DNA of 64,000 nt, from the NCBI GenBank assembly GCA_004835665.1, contig RBKR01000005.1:310001-374000 (forward strand). Reading direction: 5' to 3'. The translations under genes and the position numbers were made by a program. Shown one piece after another: positions 23,701 through 34,463 of this stretch. Under the pieces are notes generated by a model, which ran no database searches, was not told the origin of the DNA, and worked only from the letters and a program-made list of their open reading frames with translations. This DNA is from Phoma sp. XZ068. Lineage: Eukaryota > Ascomycota > Dothideomycetes > Pleosporales > Didymellaceae. Numbering within the stretch: the stretch's first letter is position 1; every line of letters starts with the position of its first letter.

Positions 23701-24405
23701 TTGCTCATCTTTGCTGTCACTGCCCTTTCCTGTGCCGAGGAGCTTTGCATCTGTGTCCCAGTATACCGCCAGGGAGCCCAATGTTGCGAGCTTGTGTGTC
23801 GAGGCAGCGTTGCCCTGGATGAAAGTTGGCTTCCAGTTCTCGTCGGTGCTAATAGCGCTGAAGTCGGCGAGGGTAAGACCCAAGGCGAAGGGGTGCCCCG
23901 GGTCTGATATCGAGTCTTCGTATCGAATGTGGATGTTCTTGACTGTGACCTGAACATTGTCGACGATGGCAGTGACCATGCTTGCGGTGAAGCTCTGGTT
24001 CTTCTGTTGCTCCTCGGCGCTCATGCCTTCTGTGTTGCGCTCCTTCAATAGCTCTGCGCTGTCCAGTTTCTCCATCTTGACAGCGTGCGCTCGTCGCTCC
24101 TCCTCGTCTGCATCGTAGTCTGCATCCTCCTTGGGCGCTGCCAGCAGGAAAACATCTTCGATCTGCACCTTCAATGGTTTCCCTCGGAGATTCGACCACG
24201 GGATCGAGAGTGTGAGTGAGCCCAGGTGTCCTTCGACCACGTTGAGTGGTAGTCGCAACTGATCGAGAGCTTCGCGACGGAGCTCCAGATCTCTTAGCTT
24301 GACGTCACCGGACCAGATACCAACATTAAGCTGCTTGGGATCAAAGTTCTGGACATACATGCCCAGGAACCGATTGAGCAGGTTGGAAACGAGGCCCTCG
24401 AGCAT
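14763..24405 (-). CDS. VPS13: Vacuolar protein sorting-associated protein 13 (bridge-like lipid transfer protein)
   Basis: Very large rod-shaped protein that channels phospholipids between membranes at contact sites (ER, mitochondria, vacuole, endosome, prospore membrane in yeast). Exon 1 is 24405-17648, a single 49-nt intron spans 17647-17599, and exon 2 is 17598-14763; the product is 3197 aa, in the normal Vps13 range. It starts with the chorein_N signature MLEGLVSNLLNRFLGMYVQNF. Repeating beta-groove (RBG) sequence follows, with acidic disordered loops near residues 560-610 and 1590-1640. The Vps13 adaptor-binding region comes at about 1900-2500, then the ATG2_C-like amphipathic region with repeated Gly-rich helices (residues about 2870-3050), and a C-terminal PH-like domain. 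The intron junction gives HLNMHF-YNYPDGGGAFKV with no loss of frame. It is divergent from EMI1. Confidence 0.97.
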
Positions 24406-25132
24406 GACGGCGGTGGGTGACCGTTACCCGGGTCGGGGCGTAGAGTAGATGTTTGTGTGTAGGGATGCGGGGTCGAGAGAGGCTCGTTCGTTACGTGGTG
24501 AGACTTGGTGAAGTCATGGAGCTCGAGCGGCGATGCAAATTCACTGCGAGACTGGGTATCGTAAACCGTATAAACAAGGCGGGGTGCACGAAGACAACCG
24601 TGTCGCGCTTTGGCTGTGCTGCGGGACGCGTCGAGCACAGATGTTGCCGAGGATGGGCGATCAAGCAAGAGTTGCAAGGAGCGTGGCGAAATGAAAAGAC
24701 GCTCGCAAGCAGTGAATCGTTTGATGAGACACGGTGACAGTCTGGAACCACGCGTACAAGACAGCCAGGTGGAGTACAGCGATCGCTGCCTTGCAGCGGC
24801 AGCCCGATGTGCATGACGTATTGGCTACTAAAAGTCCCTCCCGCGTCACATGAGATTTCGCTGGAGCGGCTGGAGCGAGCGCTGATTCGCTGCATGTTTA
24901 ATCCCAGTCGCGTTTTCTCGTGTCCAAGCGTCTGTCAATTGCGCGCTGGGATCTTACATTGCAGTCTACTGAAGTTCTGAGCTCCATTGAAGTCGACGCC
25001 CTCGATTAGAAAATCATTTTCAGGGACCGCAAGCTCAGCACTTCGCAGACGTATCCGAGTCGAAACTCATCGATTTCCACCGCGGCCACCTCGACAACGT
25101 CCATACTCATCAACCTCACATCTACACCCACC
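24406..25132. promoter_or_regulatory. Divergent promoter region, VPS13 / EMI1
   Basis: 727 bp separating two divergent start codons. A CpG-containing tract near 24590-24650 and pyrimidine-rich sequence just before the EMI1 ATG are visible. No specific operator stands out. Short frames here have no family resemblance. Confidence 0.55.
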
Positions 25133-25741
25133 ATGTGGCCATTCTCAAGCTCAAGCGCAGACAGCGCACCCAAGCCCGTAATGGCACCTGCGACCGAACA
25201 ACAAGTCCAGCTCCTCCCAGCAACAGGGCAAGCGCTACCCACCGCACAATCGCAATACACCACACCACCCTCTCAGCCCTCCCAAGCACCACACGACCCC
25301 GATTTCTACGCTGCGCACCCACACCTCGCACCTCCATCCTTCAGCACACCATCATCCCCACCCACACATAAACCGGACACAGATGCATCCACAAACACAA
25401 GCGAAGGTCAGGAGGAGTTCGACCCAACTCTTCCACGCTCCATGTCCTGTCGCGCTGCCTTCGACAGCGCCTTCTACTGCTCCTCGCTGGGTGGCCACTT
25501 CAACGACATCTACCGCTACGGGCAACTACGCTCCTGCTCGGATCACTGGAACGATTTCTGGTTCTGCATGCGCACCAAGAACAGCTACTCGGGGCCAGAC
25601 GTCAAGGAGAGGCTGATCCAGGAGAGGTATGCGAACAAGGAGAAGGCGTTGAAGGAGAAGCCGAACAGTGAGGATGTGTGGAGGAGGAGAGGGGTTGGTG
25701 AGGAGGTGAAGAATGCCTTTGCGTTGGCGGGGAAGGAGTAA
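25133..25741 (+). CDS. EMI1: Emi1-like protein (DUF3128) with twin CX9C motif
   Basis: Intronless, 202 aa. The first 100 residues are low-complexity (Pro, Ser, Thr, Gln). The conserved domain spans about 98-165: RSMSCRAAFDSAFYC, GHFNDIYRYG, CSDHWNDFWFC, then a charged helix ending KNAFALAGKE. Cysteines are Cys106/Cys116 and Cys135/Cys145, each pair spaced exactly CX9C, the signature of small coiled-coil-helix-coiled-coil-helix proteins oxidised by Mia40 in the mitochondrial intermembrane space. Yeast Emi1 is required for early meiotic gene induction and is linked to respiratory growth; the biochemical role is not known. The start MWPFSSSSAD is the first ATG of the open frame. It converges on the HSP70 gene. 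Confidence 0.88.
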   Translation: MWPFSSSSADSAPKPVMAPATEQQVQLLPATGQALPTAQSQYTTPPSQPSQAPHDPDFYAAHPHLAPPSFSTPSSPPTHKPDTDASTNTSEGQEEFDPTLPRSMSCRAAFDSAFYCSSLGGHFNDIYRYGQLRSCSDHWNDFWFCMRTKNSYSGPDVKERLIQERYANKEKALKEKPNSEDVWRRRGVGEEVKNAFALAGKE

Positions 25742-26502
25742 ATTGACAGAGGACGGGGAATGAGCATTGTATGATATGCACGACAGGGTGTACAATATTG
25801 AATTGGAATTGTAAGATACAATGGGATTGCACGGGTTGGAATAGACGGATACTCGAACTGGAGTGCAAGAGAAATCCAGAAGCGCTGCGATCCTGGAGAG
25901 GGCTTGATCTATCATGACTACTAATGATCAGGCTCGTTGGATATTCTCAGAACATAACAATACATCTTAACGAGTACCACTACAAAGCTTTTGTGCGTAA
26001 ATGCTATGTTAGGTGGCCTCAAATATCGGTGAAGATGTAGTTGCATACTTGGTTGGGGCGAAATTATTGCTGCAACGGCTGCTATATGTCGCAATATCAG
26101 GGTGGGCGATGGACAATCGTGAGCTATGATGACTACGTGTCGTCCCGTGCAGTTACAAACATAAGGCCATAACAAAAAGGCTGGAGCTGCCAATTAGATA
26201 CGAAGTGAACAATGGATTAAGGAAATTATTCTTCCGTCCAAGCAACATGGACACTGAATTGAAAGTCACGAAACACATCACAAGCAGAGTGGGACAGGTT
26301 TTGAAGTTATTATGTGGATTCTACTCGGGATATATCATCACATGCGTTCCACGACCAAACTTTTCCAGTCATTATCGTAACTCGTCTGATGCAAAAGAAA
26401 CCGTGAAAAGGCCTTTACGGCCATGAACTCCTAAGACCGCCCAAAAGAAGAAGTCTATGCTGGAAAGAAGAAAGACGAAGACGACTCAAGGGAGCGATCC
26501 GC
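25742..26502. other. Intergenic region between convergent EMI1 and HSP70
   Basis: Two 3' flanks; AT-richer than the neighbouring coding DNA. No credible gene or repeat. Confidence 0.6.
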
Positions 26503-27995
26503 TTAGTCGACCTCCTCGACGGTGGGGCCGTCATCGCCGCCAGCGCCGGGAGCAGCGCCACCGGGACCGCCGCCGGGCATGCCGCCGGGCATGCCACCCT
26601 CGCCGCCAGCACCGTAGAACTTCATCATGATGGGGTTGGCAACACCCTCGAGCTCCTTCTGCTGAGACTCGTACTCGTCCTTGGTGGCGGTCTGGTTGTC
26701 GTCCAACCAAGCAACGGTCTTGTCGATCTCGGCCTTGAGCTTCTCCTTGTCGCCAGCATCGAGCTTCTCGTCGACCTTGGAGTCGGAGAGAGTGTTGCGG
26801 AGCGAGTAGGCGTAGGACTCGAGAGCGTTCTTAGCAGAGATACGGGAAGCCTCAGCCTCGTCCTCAGCCTTGTACTTCTCGGCCTCAGCAAGCATGCGCT
26901 CGATCTCGTCCTTGGAGAGACGGCCCTTGTCGTTGGTGATGACAATCTTGTTGGTCTTTCCGGTACCCTTCTCGAGAGCAGAGACGTTCATGATACCGTT
27001 GGCATCAACATCGAAGGTGACCTCGATCTGAGGGACACCACGGGGCGCAGGTGGGATACCAGTGAGCTCGAACTTGCCGAGCAGGTTGTTGTCCTTTGTG
27101 CGAGCACGCTCACCCTCGTAGACCTGGATGAGGACACCGGGCTGGTTGTCGCTGAAGGTGGAGAAGACCTCAGACTTCTTGGTGGGGATGGTGGTGTTGC
27201 GCTTGATGAGAGCAGTCATGACACCACCAGCGGTCTCGATACCGAGAGACAGCGGCGAGACGTCGAGAAGGAGGATCTCGTTGGTGGACTTGGAGGAAGT
27301 GTCACCAGACAGGATAGCGGCCTGGACGGCAGCACCGTAGGCAACAGCCTCATCGGGGTTGATGGACTTGTTGGGCTCCTTGCCGTTGAAGAAGTCGGAG
27401 ACCATCTTCTGGACCTTGGGGATACGGGTGGAACCACCGACGAGAACGATCTCGTGGACGGAGGACTTGTCGATCTTAGCATCGCGGAGGACACGCTCGA
27501 CGGGCTCCATGGTGGAGCGGAAGAGGTCCTGGCAGAGCTCCTCGAAACGAGCACGGGTGATCGAGGTGTAGAAGTCGATACCCTCGTACAGGGAGTCGAT
27601 CTCGATCGAGGTCTGGGCAGACGAAGAGAGAGTACGCTTGGCTCGCTCGCAAGCAGTGCGGAGACGGCGGAGAGCACGAGCGTTGGAAGTCAGATCTGAG
27701 ACATGTTAGCATATTGTCGTCTGCAAATGGGATGAAATCTGGTGGAAATGATCGCCAAAAAAGTGTGTAGCCAACAGTCTCAAATAGAGGCTTCAACCGA
27801 ACACAAATTTGGGGTGCATATGGAATGGGGAAAAGGGGAGCAGGCTACTAACCTTTCTTGTGCTTTCGCTTAAATTCGTTGGTGAAGTGGTTGACGAGAC
27901 GGTTGTCGAAGTCCTCACCACCCAAGTGAGTGTCACCAGCGGTGGACTTGACCTCGAAGATACCCTCCTCAATGGTCAAAAGGGAAACATCAAAT

Positions 27996-28027
<32 letters not shown>

Positions 28028-28652
28028 GCGCTCACCCTCGGTCTTCTTGTCAAGACCGTAGGCAATGGCAGCAGCGGTGGGCTCGTTGATGATACGGAGG
28101 ACGTTGAGGCCAGCAATGAGACCAGCGTCCTTAGTAGCCTGACGTTGCGAGTCGTTGAAGTAGGCAGGGACTGTGACGACGGCGTTGTTGACGGTACCAC
28201 CGAGGTAGGACTCGGCGGTCTCCCTCATCTTGACGAGGACCATGGAAGAGATCTCCTCAGGTGTGAAAGTCTTCTCCTCACCCTTGAACTCGACCTGGAT
28301 GACGGGCTTGCCACCCTTGTCGATGACCTTGAAGGGGAAGTGCTTCATATCGGCCTGAACCTCAGCATCGGCGAACTTGCGACCAATCAGGCGCTTGGCG
28401 TCGAAGACTGTGTTGATAGGGTTCATGGCGACCTGGTTCTTCGCGGAGTCACCAATGAGGCGCTCTGTGTCGGTGAAAGCAACGAACGAGGGTGTTGTGC
28501 GGTTACCCTGGTCGTTGGCGATGATTTCAATGCGGTCATCTCTGAAGATGCCTACGCAAGAGTAGGTTGTACCGAGATCAATACCTTGAAAACTGTTAGT
28601 TACTGTACAAAGAGCTGCTGCGAAGAGGGGTGTACGAACCGATAGCAGACAT
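26503..28652 (-). CDS. SSA: Cytosolic heat-shock protein 70 (Ssa type)
   Basis: ATP-dependent chaperone of the cytosol and nucleus. Exons on the minus strand are 28652-28640 (13 nt), 28584-27853 and 27695-26503, with introns of 55 and 157 nt, giving 645 aa. The start MSAIGIDLGTTYSC and the C-terminal PTVEEVD define the cytosolic class; there is no signal or transit peptide and no ER HDEL. Nucleotide-binding landmarks include IFDLGGGTFDVS, the linker region DVSPLSLGIET, and a Gly/Met/Pro-rich C-terminal segment (GGMPGGMPGGGPGG). Intron 1 splits the fifth codon and uses an unusual donor, GTTCGT, with a good CTAAC branch site; intron 2 has GTTAGT. A gapped heat-shock element lies about 210 bp upstream of the ATG. 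The gene is very GC-biased in third positions relative to its neighbours, as expected for high expression. Confidence 0.97.
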
Positions 28653-28857
28653 GATTGCGGTTGTGTGTAGTGTGGGGTATCAAAGAAAAAGAAACGCTGT
28701 TGAGTGCTCACAAGTCGGTGACTTGATATAGTGAGTCTTTGCTGTGGTAGTTGTTTGATGTTCTGAAGAGGTGGAAGAGCAACGGCGGGGTGGGCTTTTA
28801 AAAGCGGTGGGCGAGACAGATTTTTGTTAGAGAAGCGCGTGGAAACTCGCAGAACAA

Positions 28858-28875
28858 GAACATCACGGAAACTTC
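28858..28875. promoter_or_regulatory. Gapped heat-shock element upstream of HSP70
   Basis: GAA at 28858-28860, GAA at 28868-28870 and TTC at 28873-28875 sit in a 5-bp register with one unit missing. The core GAAACTTC is a perfect nGAAnnTTCn pair. It lies 206-223 bp upstream of the HSP70 start codon. A TTTTAAAA at about 28796-28803 closer to the gene could be the TATA-like element. Confidence 0.6.
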
Positions 28876-30623
28876 TGGTTGGCGCGCAGACGCCGCGACC
28901 CACATTGAAACGCAGCCTGATTGTTGCTGGAGGCACTTGGCCTAGTTTCCTTCACACTAAAGGCGATTGCGGACACTTGCGCCGCCATCGAGCCTGTTGA
29001 AGCTTCCTGTGCATTCTTTCTGTTGCCGTTCTTCAGCGGCAGCTTCTGCGGTTGCTATGACGAAGTTTTACCCCACCATGCATGCCCGCTTGCAACGCTA
29101 GCGAAAGACTAGCCCCACGTCGCCACCTCATTCAGATCTTTGACAGAACACCTTCGAAGAAAAGTACAGTCAAGCAACTTCGAGAATATCGTAGAGGATG
29201 TCTCGTACGATTTTTGCGAATACCTCACACGCTACCAAAACACCTGCAAGGGCTCATTCAATGATGAAATCAGCCTTGGTGCCTGGCAATGCACCGCCAC
29301 AGCGGCTGATTCCCGACACCGTTTGCGGTCAAGCAGGCATCACCGAGACACGAGCAAACTGCATTGGCTTTTCCTCCACAACACTTGTCAAATACCGAAG
29401 TTTAGTTCGCAGTGTGAAGTCTGCAGCTCAAACACTCATCTTTCACAGGTCAAATATTATTCAGACCTGTTGGTCACTAATCAAGGGGCAGCTCGACATT
29501 CAAGATACCGGAAATACTTGATAATCTGACAATTGCACCTGAATGCACGAGCAAACAATGCTAGGATAGCCGCATATCGATTCTCTAAAATACGTTGGTG
29601 ACAACGAAGCTTTAAGAGCCGATCAGCAACATGCCAAGTTGTATACTGCAAGTCCCTCCCAATTCACATACGGCAGCTGTCTTGTCTGTCATTTGATAAG
29701 TATTTCATACCTGGAGAACTTGAGTGGGTAGTCTCATGGTCCCCATAGCCAGAACGTAAAGGGCGACATTGCACAGTGGGTTTTTGATAAACCGACGACG
29801 AGCACCACAGAGAATGCTACACATAAGCAGCTCTTCGGCTTAGCTTTATTACACCTCACTAGTACAGTTCAAACGCTTGGATTCTTACCGTCATCATAAT
29901 TTCCGAAACCTAAACGCTGCGCTGTACCTGCCACAGTTCATCCTCTCCAGCGGCATTGTACCAGCTACTATTACTTGAGCGGGCCTAAAACTGCGCAGAA
30001 CCGAGATTCAGCGATATCAGTACGAACAGAGTGTGTGTTGTTGTAAATGCCACTGGTGCTTCATACTCAGCAGGTCCAATGTGCACTCACTGCGAAAGGA
30101 ATGGCATAGACAAGGATGGTAAATGATAAACTACAAGGAGAAGCCACCCAACGAGAATTCAATAGTACATTGTCTCATTGAAAGAATCACGCAAGTCGCA
30201 GCGCGGACTACTTACTGTTCAAGTCTCGAAAGCATGTTGTAAGTTAAGCATTAGCAGCAAGTGGTAGCTCTCCCGTACGCTTGGCACTGCTACGCTTCGC
30301 TTGTCGCAAACACATGTTCGGTGCCCACGCACGTTGCTGAAGGCTGGTACCCACGACAAACACGTCGCTTCAATGACCTATCCTCAGTTTGCAGGTTTTG
30401 TGACAGAGAAATGGACCAGCCTTGCGTGAAGTTCCGCAGCTGCCGAAGCTTGACACGTGCATGACGTCACAGCCATTTGCGGGGATGGCAGCTCCAACAG
30501 CTTGGTTGACAAGCTCGTCAGCCGCAGCTCGGAAGCTGCCCAACCCTCCTCTTTTCCCTCTCCAGCGTTCAGTCTCAAGTCCTCGTTTCGTTAATACCTC
30601 GTCATATACCCAATTCCATCACA
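28876..30623. other. Intergenic region between HSP70 and the DUF3429 gene
   Basis: About 1.7 kb between divergent genes. Frames of up to about 130 codons occur (29140-29529) but share no family resemblance and overlap in several phases. I see no tRNA cloverleaf and no long repeat. Confidence 0.5.
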
Positions 30624-31809
30624 ATGCTACGCAACGCTACTACGAGATTCGCCAGATCGATTACCGCACCCGCGGCGCGTCCATTCGCGTCCGCTCCACG
30701 AGCGGGTCCTGCACACCAATGGTCAACACAGTTCGGATCTCTGGCTTCAAAGAGACCACAGACATCACAATTGGCACGTATAACGCCAGTCAGGGCTACA
30801 ATCTCTCGCCGGAACGTCACAAAAGAGCAACAGAAGGCCGAAGACCGGTACGCACACGAGAAGATCTTGCCTACACCAGAAACCGTGTCTGCGACCAGCT
30901 CGATTCAACCGATCTTGTCTGGACAGAGCACTGCTAGTCATGAGGCGGATGTTGATATGATGAAGGGCGTGAAGAGTGATATAGTAAGCTGAAGGTGATG
31001 CTACTAATTGAATGTTACTTATCATCTCAAGGAAACCATCCGCGAAACCTTCAGCCTAAAGGAGGTGCCCAAAGAAGCCTATTACATGGGTCTTGCGGGT
31101 ACAATTCCTTATCTCGGCACTTCTTTGGCTACCGTCCTCTGCGCATACGAAATCAACCACTCTGTTGCAGGACAAGGCTCGATCCTTTCAGAGCACACGG
31201 CAACAAATCTACTTCACCTCCTGGAGCCTATCCAAATCGGTTACGGAGCCAGCGTATGTGCACCATTGCTTCAAAATCTTCAACGGCACTGCTGATACCT
31301 ACAGATCATCTCGTTCTTGGGCGCAATCCACTGGGGCCTGGAGTGGGCGAAGTACGGAGGAGTGCAAGGGTACTCTCGCTATGCAATTGGTGTCTTCGCC
31401 CCTATGGCTGGCTGGAGTGCGACGGTGATGCCTATCGAGTACGCTCTGATTACTCAATTCATGAGCTTTGTTGGTCTCTACTTCATCGATACTCGTGCTG
31501 CCATCAAGGGTTGGACACCCCCATGGTGTAAGTTTTCCGTTTCGAGAACCTCAACTCACAACTGCTAACCCAATTGTCATCACAGACCGCGAGTATCGAT
31601 TCATCCTAACCTTCATTGTCGGTGCCAGTATCGTAATCAGTTTGATCGGTCGTGGTGAGGTCTCTGCCAAGGTGGGAAGGATGCCGGGTGCTGTTGACCG
31701 AATAAAGGCGCTTCGAGAGGGGTCTGAAGAGAAGCTTGCGGAGGAAGAAGAGGCTAGAATCGCTGCCAAGAAGGATGCCGCGGCCAGCGACGACAGGGAT
31801 GAGCATTGA
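30624..31809 (+). CDS. Mitochondrial inner-membrane protein, DUF3429/TMEM69-like
   Basis: Four exons, 30624-30983, 31032-31253, 31305-31527 and 31586-31809 (introns 48, 51 and 58 nt), give 342 aa. The N-terminus MLRNATTRFARSITAPAARP is an Arg/Ala/Ser presequence. After about 120 residues comes the DUF3429 core with four or five hydrophobic segments: YYMGLAGTIPYLGTSLATVL, SIISFLGAIHWGLEWAKYGG (the family's hallmark GAIHWG), a WSATVMP block, and a final segment REYRFILTFIVGASIVISLI. The C-terminus is a charged helix (EEKLAEEEEARIAAKKDAA). Homologues are annotated as mitochondrial inner membrane protein in fungi; the function is unknown. Junctions GYGAS-IISF and PPWY-REYRF are seamless. Confidence 0.88.
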
Positions 31810-32642
31810 ATTCTGGGGATCGGCAGGGATCCATTGTATTTGGGGCACGGGGGTAACATGTGACGAGAGTTTTCCGATCCTCGGCGAACCAAAACGCACG
31901 CACGCAGGCGTAGTTGGGCTTGTATGGTTATATTTCGAGCTTTGACAGTAATTGCAGGCCTGTTTCTGGTTAACATGGGCCGTTACCGATGTTCCGGACA
32001 TGGGGTTTGAGGCTCTGCGATTGATAATGCCATTAACTTTGGCTGTGGAGAGCGAGCGCTGATCGACCCACTGTATTGATATCACAATGATCAAGACGCG
32101 TGGATGGATTGCCTAGCTGCAAGTTTGAGCCCAGTCAGGAGGCGCAACAATCGACGATGACCGCTTGGAACTGTCGGAGAAGTCGCGAAGGACGGCTTAC
32201 CCTGTTTAGCCTGCTTGAGGCTGAGATTTTTAGCATCCACCTGACGTTCCGCACCCACGAATTGTTTCCCCTCATAGCGTAGGTCCCCCGCTTTCACTAC
32301 ACCAACCCCTCATCGTCATAAGCCCAACGCGCATTATTGTTGTCGCGTGCCGAATTGACTCCGAATACTTTGCGCGCCGAACGATGATCCCTTTGCCTTT
32401 CACTTGCACAGTCCTGTATCACTTCTTTCCTAACCCCTGAACTTTCCAACACCATATTTCGGTGTTCTTTCGCGCGAACGGCGTCCCTTTCGCGCATTTA
32501 CGGCATAAACCACCTCGGAACTTCAACAACCAATTGTACGCGACGCGCATACCGGAAAATCTCCAGCGCAGGCGGAGAAATTAAATACATCTCACTGCAG
32601 AATAGACCAACAATTTCTAAACACCAACCTTGTACAACGACC
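31810..32642. other. Intergenic region upstream of GUT1
   Basis: 833 bp holding the 3' end of the DUF3429 gene and the GUT1 promoter, with pyrimidine-rich tracts at 32280-32470 and AT-rich sequence just before the ATG. No gene called. Confidence 0.55.
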
Positions 32643-34463
32643 ATGGCAATTCAAGAGATCTCCGCGAAGGCCCCTGAGCCGCAGCCGGTGCCCAAGGAGC
32701 AGGTGTACGATGATTCACAAGACCAGATCCTTGATGAGGAAAAACTTGAGCAAGTGTTTATTGGTTCAATCGACCAAGGCACTACAAGTACAAGATTTAT
32801 TATCTTCGATGGCATGGGCGAGGTAAGTTCGTTGTTGAGTGCAACGGAACCTGATGACTGACTTTCCGGTAGCCCGTCGCGCAACACCAGATCGAATTCA
32901 CTCAACATTATCCGCAGTCGGGTTGGCACGAGCATGACCCCTATGAGCTCGTCAGCTCCGTTGAGACATGTATAGAAAAGGCTACTGGTATTTTCGAGGA
33001 CATGAACTACAACATTGCAGACATCAAAGCCGTAGGAATCACCAACCAGCGTGAAACCACTGTCGTTTGGGACACCAACACTGGTGAGCCACTTTACAAC
33101 GCAATCGCATGGCCCGACACAAGAACCAAGGGGTTGGTGCGAGAGCTTAAGAACAGGGAAGGAGCAGACGAACTGCTTGGGTTGACCGGACTGCCATTGT
33201 CTACATACCCATCCTCAGTAAAGCTTGTATGGCTCATCGACCATGTCGAAGAGGTTCGCAAAGCCTACGATGAGGGCCGTTTATCGTTCGGTACAGTTGA
33301 TACTTGGATCTTGTACAACCTAAACGGTGGAAAGGCGCGCGACATCCACGTCACAGACTGCACGAACGCTTCCCGAACCATGTTCATGAACCTACACACC
33401 GTACAATATGATGACAAACTTCTGGACTTCTTCAAGCTCGACCGCAAGAAGTTGAACCTTCCCAAGATTGTTCCATCATCTTCCCCCGACGCCTTCGGTT
33501 CTCTTGCAAGAGGTATCCTCAAGGGTGTACCGATAGCTGGCTGTCTCGGTGACCAGTCCTCAGCGTTGGTCGGCCAGCAAGGATTCACCCCCGGATCTGC
33601 AAAGAACACATACGGAACTGGTTGTTTCTTGCTGTACAATGTTGGCGAGAAGCCAGTCATCTCGAAACATGGTTTGCTCGCAACGATCGCATATGACTTC
33701 GGCGGCAAGCGCAAGCCAGTGTACGCCCTTGAGGGCAGTATAGCTGTCGCTGGATCTGGTGTCAAGTTCTTGATGAACAACATGGGCTTCATCACACATT
33801 CGCACAAGATCAGCGACCTTGCGGCGAGTGTAGAGGACAATGGAGGCTGCGTGTTCGTCACAGCTTTCTCCGGTCTGTTCGCACCCTACTGGATCGACGA
33901 CGCAAAGGGCACAATTTTCGGTATCACGCAGTTCACAGAGCAGGGTCATATTGCGCGAGCGACCCTTGAAGCCACCTGCTTCCAAACCAAGGCTATTCTT
34001 GATGCTATGGAGCTGGACTCTGGGCATAAGCTCAACATGTTGGCTGTTGACGGTGGTATGAGTAACAGCAACCTCTGCATGCAGGTAAGGATGCCGATGA
34101 CATCACACCGAGGCTTGAGCGCGTCGCTAACTTGACCCACAGACACAAGCGAACATCATCGGTATCCCAGTGGATCGCCCCGCTATGCGCGAAACCACAG
34201 CGCTTGGTGCAGCCATTGCCGCCGGTTTCGCTGTTGATGTATGGAAAGAGTTTGACGAGCTCAAGGAGATCAACCAGAAGGACCGCATGGTCTTCGAGCC
34301 GAACGTCAGCCAGGAGGAAGGCGCAAAGATGTTCAAGAAGTGGTAAGTCTGGGCTTTCTTGGTACCCGCGCCGCACTCGGCTAACACATTCTCTAGGGAC
34401 CGTGCTGTACAGATGTGCAGAGGTTGGCTCGATGCCGACGAGGCTAACGGCGAGTTCTCGTAG
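32643..34463 (+). CDS. GUT1: Glycerol kinase
   Basis: FGGY-family kinase that phosphorylates glycerol to glycerol-3-phosphate, the entry step of glycerol catabolism. Exons 32643-32822, 32873-34084, 34143-34342 and 34397-34463 (introns 50, 58 and 54 nt) give 552 aa. Landmarks in order: the phosphate-binding loop GSIDQGTTSTRF at about residue 42, GITNQRETTVVWD, AWPDTRT, the FGGY signature region around GSAKNTYGTGCFLLYN, GLFAPYWIDDAKG, and the second ATP-binding block LAVDGGMSNSNLCMQ-TQANIIG, which is split by intron 2. The first 38 residues are an acidic extension (PEPQPVPKEQVYDDSQDQ) not found in bacterial GlpK. Length is normal for fungal Gut1. The start is the first ATG in frame. Confidence 0.96.

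Noticed and set aside
27809..28645. 278-codon open frame antisense to HSP70
   Set aside because: Long antisense frames are a known by-product of the biased codon use of hsp70 genes. It lies opposite a certain gene and shows no domain.
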